Origin: Pseudomonadota bacterium
GTDB taxonomy: Bacteria > Pseudomonadota > Gammaproteobacteria > Burkholderiales > Burkholderiaceae_B
Assembly: GCA_023425645.1 (NCBI GenBank)
Contig: JAFACG010000013.1
Location: 1 to 64,000 of the forward strand
Length of the DNA: 64,000 nt
Direction: 5' to 3'
Under the pieces are notes generated by a model. That model ran no database searches. It was not told where the DNA came from and saw only the letters and a list, made by a program, of their open reading frames with translations. The position numbers and the translations under genes were made by a program. This document shows, in pieces, positions 57,662 to 64,000 of this stretch (position 1 is its first letter; the number at the start of each line of letters is the position of its first letter).

Positions 57662-58044
57662 GCCTGGCCCTTGAGCATGCTCCAGGTGGCCATGCCCAGA
57701 CCCACCATGATCAGCGAGCCGATCACGTGGATGGCCACGCCCCCCAGGGCCCAGACGTAACGCTGCTGCAGCATCAGGGTCATGATTTCCGCGGAAAACG
57801 TGGAGAAGGTGGTCAGTCCGCCCAGGAAACCGGTCATGACGAAGACCCGCCAGCCTTCGTGCGCCAGGCCCAGTCCGCTGAAGCCGGCCATGGCGATGCC
57901 CATCAGATAGCCGCCGATCAGGTTGGCGAGCAGTGTGCCGGGAGGCAGGGTGGGAAAGAGGGTATTGAGGGTCTGGCTGAGCAGCCAGCGCGAGACGGCG
58001 CCCAGAGCGCCGCCGACGGCGATGTACAACACGGCAAGAGGCAT
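57658..58044 (-). CDS. crcB: Fluoride ion exporter CrcB (Fluc)
   Basis: A 128-residue protein with four helices and the Fluc motifs GGALGAVSRWLLS, GTLLANLIGGYLMG and GFLGGLTTFSTFSAE. It forms a dual-topology fluoride channel. It is the first gene of a two-gene unit with the amidotransferase (ATGA overlap). No fluoride riboswitch was recognised upstream. Confidence 0.96.
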   Translation of the reverse strand: MPLAVLYIAVGGALGAVSRWLLSQTLNTLFPTLPPGTLLANLIGGYLMGIAMAGFSGLGLAHEGWRVFVMTGFLGGLTTFSTFSAEIMTLMLQQRYVWALGGVAIHVIGSLIMVGLGMATWSMLKGQA

Positions 58045-58245
58045 GAACCGACCTTGATGGATGATGCGGCTGTCAGCGAGCTGTCAGCCGGTCACGATAT
58101 ATACGATAGAGCTCATGCTCATTATGCGCCCGTATGGTTGAAAACGCGATCTTGTCCAAAAGCCGCGACCCCATTACCGTAAGGGCACGCACGACAGACG
58201 GACGGCCGGACCTCGCCGGCACGCCCGCATCCTCTTGGAGACATC

Positions 58246-59898
<1,653 letters not shown>

Positions 59899-59970
59899 CC
59901 GCGGCGGCCCCCAACGCCCAGGCTGACCATGGTCCGGCCTGGGCTTCAAATCAAGTACAGGATTCTAGGA

Positions 59971-60456
59971 ATGCCATCTTTTGACGTTGTATCCGAAGTC
60001 AACGCCCACGAACTGCGCAACGCAGTCGACCAGGCCAGCCGCGAGCTGGGCACGCGCTTCGACTTCAAGGGTACGGATGCCAAATTCGAACTGGAAGACG
60101 AGAACACCATTCTGCAGTCGGCGCCCAGCGTGTTCCAGCTGGAGCAGATGATGCAGATCCTGCGCGGCCGGGTGTCGGCGCGCGGCATCGACGTGCGCTG
60201 CCTGGATGCCGAGAAACCGCTGGAGAACGTGGCCGGCGCCCGCCAGAAGGTCAAGGTGCGCCAGGGCCTGGACCAGCCTACCGCCAAGAAGCTGGTGGCC
60301 GCCATCAAGGGCGCCAAGCTCAAGGTGGAGGCCCAGATCCAGGGCGACAAGCTGCGCGTCACGGGCAAGAAGCGCGACGATCTGCAGGCCGCCATCGCGC
60401 TGCTCAAGCAGACTGAGGTCGATCTGCCCCTGCAGTACCAGAATTTCCGCGATTGA
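59971..60456 (+). CDS. yajQ: YajQ-family nucleotide-binding protein
   Basis: A 161-residue two-domain protein starting MPSFDVVSEVNAHELRNAVD with the UPF0234 signature and the end QTEVDLPLQYQNFRD. YajQ proteins bind RNA and, in Xanthomonas, cyclic di-GMP. The ATG at 59971 follows TAGGA; in-frame starts upstream add an unconserved tail. Length is standard. Confidence 0.96.
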   Translation: MPSFDVVSEVNAHELRNAVDQASRELGTRFDFKGTDAKFELEDENTILQSAPSVFQLEQMMQILRGRVSARGIDVRCLDAEKPLENVAGARQKVKVRQGLDQPTAKKLVAAIKGAKLKVEAQIQGDKLRVTGKKRDDLQAAIALLKQTEVDLPLQYQNFRD

Positions 60457-60496
60457 TTTTTCTCCGGCGGCCCGTGGCGGCCGCCGGCGCCGGTTT

Positions 60497-61018
60497 ATGA
60501 CCCTACGAATTGAACTCATGCGCGAGGACGATATCGATCACGTCCTGGTGGCGCAGGCCGATGTCTACGACCCCGACATCCTGGAAGATCGCAGCTTTTA
60601 CCAAAACCGCCTGGACCTGTCTCCGAACAGCTGCTGGGTGGCGCGCGACAAGATGGGCGGGCTGCAGGGCTACCTGATCTCCTATCCCTGGGCCGGCGAG
60701 CTGCCGCCCGCCCTGGGCCATGCCTTGCCGGCTTTGCCCGACGATCCGGACCAGTGGTTCATCCATGATTGCGCGGTGTTGCGCCGCGCCCAGGGGCGCG
60801 GCGTGGCGGCGGCCTTGCTGCGGGCCGGCAGGCGCTACGCCTGGCATGCCGGGCTGCGGCGCTGCAGCCTGGTGTCCCTGGGCCCGGCGGTAGGCTACTG
60901 GGAGCGCTACGGATACCGGCCCGTCCAGGGCGTGGCGCCCGACGTGCTGGCCCGCAAGCTGGCGCAGTACGGCGAGCAGGCCTGCTTCATGGACTGCAGT
61001 ATTGATATGCCGTCGTGA
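60497..61018 (+). CDS. GNAT-family N-acetyltransferase
   Basis: A 173-residue acetyltransferase with an N-terminal RIELMREDDIDHVLVAQADV, the acetyl-CoA loop RRAQGRGVAAALL and the C-terminal GYWERYGYRPV. Substrate unknown. The start ATG lies 40 bases after yajQ and it may share the yajQ transcript. The C-terminal end converges with the MarR gene, 9 bases away. Confidence 0.9.
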   Translation: MTLRIELMREDDIDHVLVAQADVYDPDILEDRSFYQNRLDLSPNSCWVARDKMGGLQGYLISYPWAGELPPALGHALPALPDDPDQWFIHDCAVLRRAQGRGVAAALLRAGRRYAWHAGLRRCSLVSLGPAVGYWERYGYRPVQGVAPDVLARKLAQYGEQACFMDCSIDMPS

Positions 61019-61027
61019 CGCGGTGCA

Positions 61028-61483
61028 TTACTCTCTGGAAGCGGCAGCCTTTCTTAGTTCTGTCATGGCCGTTATAGCTGACCGAAGCGGCTGCTCACCC
61101 ATGTGCTGAGACAGCTCCGCTTTAGCGGACTCCCACACGGGAAGAGCTTTTGTCATAAGAAGACGCCCAGAAGAGGTCAAGTGTAGCCGTTTGCCGGCGC
61201 GGCCGCGTCCACCTTCTGTATGTATTAATCCTCGCGCCTGCAGATTCTGCACATTTCGGCTAAGAGTGGTGGCATCGACCCCTGCGCTGGTGGCGAGATC
61301 AACGACGGTGCAACTTTCGGTTGTCCCGATCCCGACCAGCAAGCCGAATTGCTCAGCAGTCAAGCCGAGCGGCTTGAAGCGGGTGTTGTAGTAGCGCGTG
61401 AGCGTACGCGCCATCGCACGAGCTTGAAAGCCAGGGCATTCTGTCGCAACAAGCTCCAAAGACTTCGCATCAAAATCATCCAT
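61028..61483 (-). CDS. MarR-family transcriptional regulator
   Basis: A 151-residue winged-helix regulator (TVVDLATSAGVDATTLSRNV recognition region, GRGRAGKRLHLTSSGR wing). MarR proteins are ligand-responsive repressors. It is divergent from the DUF1330-like gene across 72 bases that contain an imperfect 22-bp palindrome. This suggests that it represses that gene and itself. Confidence 0.93.
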   Translation of the reverse strand: MDDFDAKSLELVATECPGFQARAMARTLTRYYNTRFKPLGLTAEQFGLLVGIGTTESCTVVDLATSAGVDATTLSRNVQNLQARGLIHTEGGRGRAGKRLHLTSSGRLLMTKALPVWESAKAELSQHMGEQPLRSAITAMTELRKAAASRE

Positions 61484-61506
61484 ATTTGCCTCTCGACAAT
61501 GCTACC

Positions 61507-61528
61507 TGCATGTAATACTGTATATGCA
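61507..61528. promoter_or_regulatory. Candidate MarR operator
   Basis: TGCAT at 61507-61511 and ATGCA at 61524-61528 flank a partly symmetric core, giving a 22-bp imperfect palindrome with 14 symmetric positions. It is centred between the divergent MarR and DUF1330-like genes. Confidence 0.45.
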
Positions 61529-61555
61529 TTATTAAATGTATTTTTGGAGGTGTCC

Positions 61556-61846
61556 ATGGCCGCGTACGTGCATGTCAATCTGCGTATCATTGATCCCGTG
61601 AAGCAGGCCGCGCTCGTTCCTTGGTTCCAGGCAGCCCTGGAAGAGGCTGGCGGGCGGATACTCTATTTCGGCCGTGTCGCGCACGTATTGGAAGGTGGTG
61701 ATGAGCCTTTCCCAATGGCGGATATCTTCGAGTTCCCTACCTTGTCTCAAGCAATGGCTTTCTATAATTCGGAGAGGTACGCGCCCATCAAGGCCGAGCG
61801 CCAGCAGGCTCAGCAAGCAAGGATGTTCGTCGTCGAAACGACATAA
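61556..61846 (+). CDS. DUF1330/ABM-like small protein
   Basis: A 96-residue dimeric alpha-beta barrel-type protein (LRIIDPVKQAALVPWFQAAL, MADIFEFPTLSQAMAFYNSE, YAPIKAERQQAQQARMF) matching DUF1330. Members are small cytoplasmic proteins of unclear role, sometimes near oxidative metabolism genes. GGAGG lies 5 bases before the ATG at 61556. It is the likely target of the divergent MarR regulator. Confidence 0.8.
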   Translation: MAAYVHVNLRIIDPVKQAALVPWFQAALEEAGGRILYFGRVAHVLEGGDEPFPMADIFEFPTLSQAMAFYNSERYAPIKAERQQAQQARMFVVETT

Positions 61847-61910
61847 GGGCTGTACATCAGGACGCCGGCTGGATTGATCACCCGTCACCTTGATTCGATT
61901 TGCGTGAAAC

Positions 61911-61928
61911 TTTATGATTGGCCATAAA
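61911..61928. promoter_or_regulatory. Candidate operator of the toxin-antitoxin module
   Basis: TTTATG-N6-CATAAA is an 18-bp dyad 28 bases upstream of the antitoxin start, within the A/T-rich promoter region. Ribbon-helix-helix antitoxins bind such palindromes to repress their own operon. Confidence 0.5.
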
Positions 61929-61956
61929 TCAAAGTTAATCAAACAAGAGGTGCGTT

Positions 61957-62223
61957 ATGACAGCAACAACCAAAGTGCTGACTGCACATGTCCCGCTCTC
62001 CTTGGCCGATAAAGTAGATCAGATTGCCTCGCGACTCGAGCGGTCTCGCGGCTGGGTCATGAAGCAGGCGCTGTCGGCCTGGGTCGCCCAGGAAGAGGAG
62101 CGTGATCGGTTGACTCAAGAAGCACTGTCCGACGTAGACGCGGGTAGCGTCATTGACCATCAGGCCGTGCAGATGTGGGTAGAAAGCCTTGGCACCGACC
62201 AGCCCTTGCCGCTGCCACGCTGA
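61957..62223 (+). CDS. Antitoxin of a ParD/ParE-type module (ribbon-helix-helix)
   Basis: An 88-residue protein with an N-terminal ribbon-helix-helix fold (KVLTAHVPLSLADKVDQIAS then SRGWVMKQALSAWV) and a C-terminal part likely to wrap the toxin. It is a CopG/RelB-like antitoxin. The stop overlaps the toxin ATG by one base (TGATG), the usual coupling of such pairs. Shine-Dalgarno AAGAGGTG precedes the ATG. Confidence 0.9.
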   Translation: MTATTKVLTAHVPLSLADKVDQIASRLERSRGWVMKQALSAWVAQEEERDRLTQEALSDVDAGSVIDHQAVQMWVESLGTDQPLPLPR

Positions 62224-62498
62224 TGAACCTGAAATGGACGGGCAAGGCGCTTTCTGATTTGGCGCGCTTGTATGAATTCCTGGCATTGGTGAATATGCCT
62301 GCAGCTGTGCGGGCGGCGCAGGCGCTAAGCCAGGCGCCTGCCATCCTGTTGGTCAACCCGCGGATCGGGGAGCAACTCTTCCAGTTCCAACCGCGTGAAG
62401 TACGGCGAATTTTGGTTGGAGAATATGAAGTTCGCTACGAAATCCAAGATTCGATCATCTATGTGCTGCGACTATGGCACACCCGGGAGGATCGTTGA
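62223..62498 (+). CDS. ParE/RelE-superfamily toxin
   Basis: A 91-residue basic protein with the ParE pattern MNLKWTGKALSDLARLYEFL, NPRIGEQL, REVRRILVGEYEVRYEI and the C-terminal YVLRLWHTREDR. ParE toxins poison gyrase, while RelE types cut mRNA; the fold alone does not decide between them. Intact length suggests that it is active. It sits between core genes as a chromosomal module. Confidence 0.9.
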   Translation: MNLKWTGKALSDLARLYEFLALVNMPAAVRAAQALSQAPAILLVNPRIGEQLFQFQPREVRRILVGEYEVRYEIQDSIIYVLRLWHTREDR

Positions 62499-62548
62499 TG
62501 ATCTGACAATGTAGTTGATGCATTTAACCTCGAAAGCCTTGGCAGTGA

Positions 62549-63306
62549 TCAGGGCCGCAGGCGGTAGCCCGTGCGGAATATCCAGCTGACCAGCGCCAGG
62601 AAGACGGCCAGGAAGACCAGCGTCATGCCCAGGCTCAGCCAGACGTTCACGTCTGCCAGGTTGAAGAAGCTCCAGCGAAATCCGCTGATCAGGTAGAGCA
62701 CGGGATTGAACAGCGTGACCTTCTGCCAGAACTCGGGCAGCATGTCGATGGAGTAGAAGGTCCCGCCCAGGAAAGTCAGCGGCGTGATGATCAGCATGGG
62801 CACGAACTGCAGCTTTTCGAAGTTGTCCGCCCATATGCCGATGATGAAGCCCAGCAGGCTGAAGGTCAGCGCGGTCAGTGCCAGGAAGGCCAGCATCCAG
62901 ATCGGGCGGGCGATTTCGTAGGGCACGAAGCAGCGCGCCGTCAGCAGGATGATGGCGGCCAGGATCAGCGACTTGCTGGCCGCCGCGCCCACGAAGGCCA
63001 GCGTGACCTCGAAGTGCGAGATGGGGGCGGACAGGATTTCGTAGATATTGCGCGTGAAGCGCGGGAAATAGATCCCGAAGGCCGCGTTCGAGACGCTGTG
63101 GGTCAGCACCGACAGCATGGTCAGGCCGGGCACGATGAAGGCGCCGTAGGACACGCTGCCGATCTCGTTGATGCGGTGGCCTATGGCCGCGCCGAAGACC
63201 ACGAAGTAGAGCGCCGTGGAGATCACCGGCGCGACGATGCTTTGCAACAGGGTGCGGCGCGTGCGCGCCATTTCATAACCGTATATGGCCAGGACGGCGT
63301 GCCAGT

Positions 63307-63310
<4 letters not shown>
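62549..63310 (-). CDS. ABC-2 type transporter permease (YadH-like)
   Basis: A 253-residue protein with six membrane helices and the ABC-2 pattern ([36 protein letters not shown]). It matches YadH-type exporters, which are also related to NodJ. The substrate is unknown. It overlaps the ATPase gene by 4 bases and is translated after it. Confidence 0.93.

Positions 63311-64000
<690 letters not shown>

Noticed and set aside
58045..58245. Possible fluoride riboswitch upstream of crcB
   Set aside because: The conserved fluoride aptamer pattern was not found on the minus strand in this gap.

Overview
The window reads as a high-GC chromosome segment from a betaproteobacterium, most likely Burkholderiales/Alcaligenaceae (the Bordetella-Achromobacter-Alcaligenes group). 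This rests on protein flavour and gene order: recA-recX, a DUF2889 gene before sucCD, hemC-hemD-hemX-hemY, and leuC-leuD-leuB-asd-fimV-like-truA. No database search was possible. No rRNA, tRNA, CRISPR array or intact insertion sequence was seen.

Left part (1-20 kb), mostly housekeeping. The 5' part of rdgC runs off the left edge. A TctD/TctE-type two-component pair lies beside an MHS-family transporter. recA, with a LexA box on its promoter, overlaps recX. metR and metE diverge around two MetR-like boxes. DUF2889, sucC and sucD follow, then a TerC-family gene behind a structured leader, a 41-residue membrane peptide overlapping hemC, hemD-hemX-hemY, ppa and a fumarylacetoacetate-hydrolase-family gene.

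20-25 kb is an accessory patch: a decayed HTH regulator, a LysR regulator divergent from an MFS exporter that carries a C-terminal frameshift, an HxlR regulator divergent from a second MFS exporter, and a truncated 54-codon reading frame. 25.2-34.1 kb is a compact Tad/Flp pilus operon of ten tightly coupled genes: pilin, TadG- and TadE-like proteins, a secreted unknown, CpaB, CpaC secretin, an FHA-CpaF fusion ATPase, TadB, TadC and a DUF192 protein. No prepilin peptidase, TadZ/CpaE or TadD gene is present.

34-53 kb returns to core genes: a BPSS1780-type membrane protein, thrB, dusA, a CBS protein, a YihY protein, a DUF2069 protein, selO, aroC, an M48 lipoprotein protease, leuCD, leuB, asd, a FimV-like protein, truA, a TRAP DctQM pair with no binding protein nearby, and trpF without trpBA.

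53-64 kb is mixed. A TlpA-like thioredoxin is followed by a deleted TetR pseudogene and two large nested palindromic intergenic elements of about 290-300 bp each. These are the most unusual non-coding features of the window. Then come a bile-acid-symporter-family protein, an AraC regulator overlapping a class I amidotransferase antisense, crcB, an acyl-CoA synthetase, yajQ, a GNAT acetyltransferase, a MarR/DUF1330 pair, a ParD/ParE-type toxin-antitoxin module, and a YadGH-type ABC exporter whose ATPase runs off the right edge.
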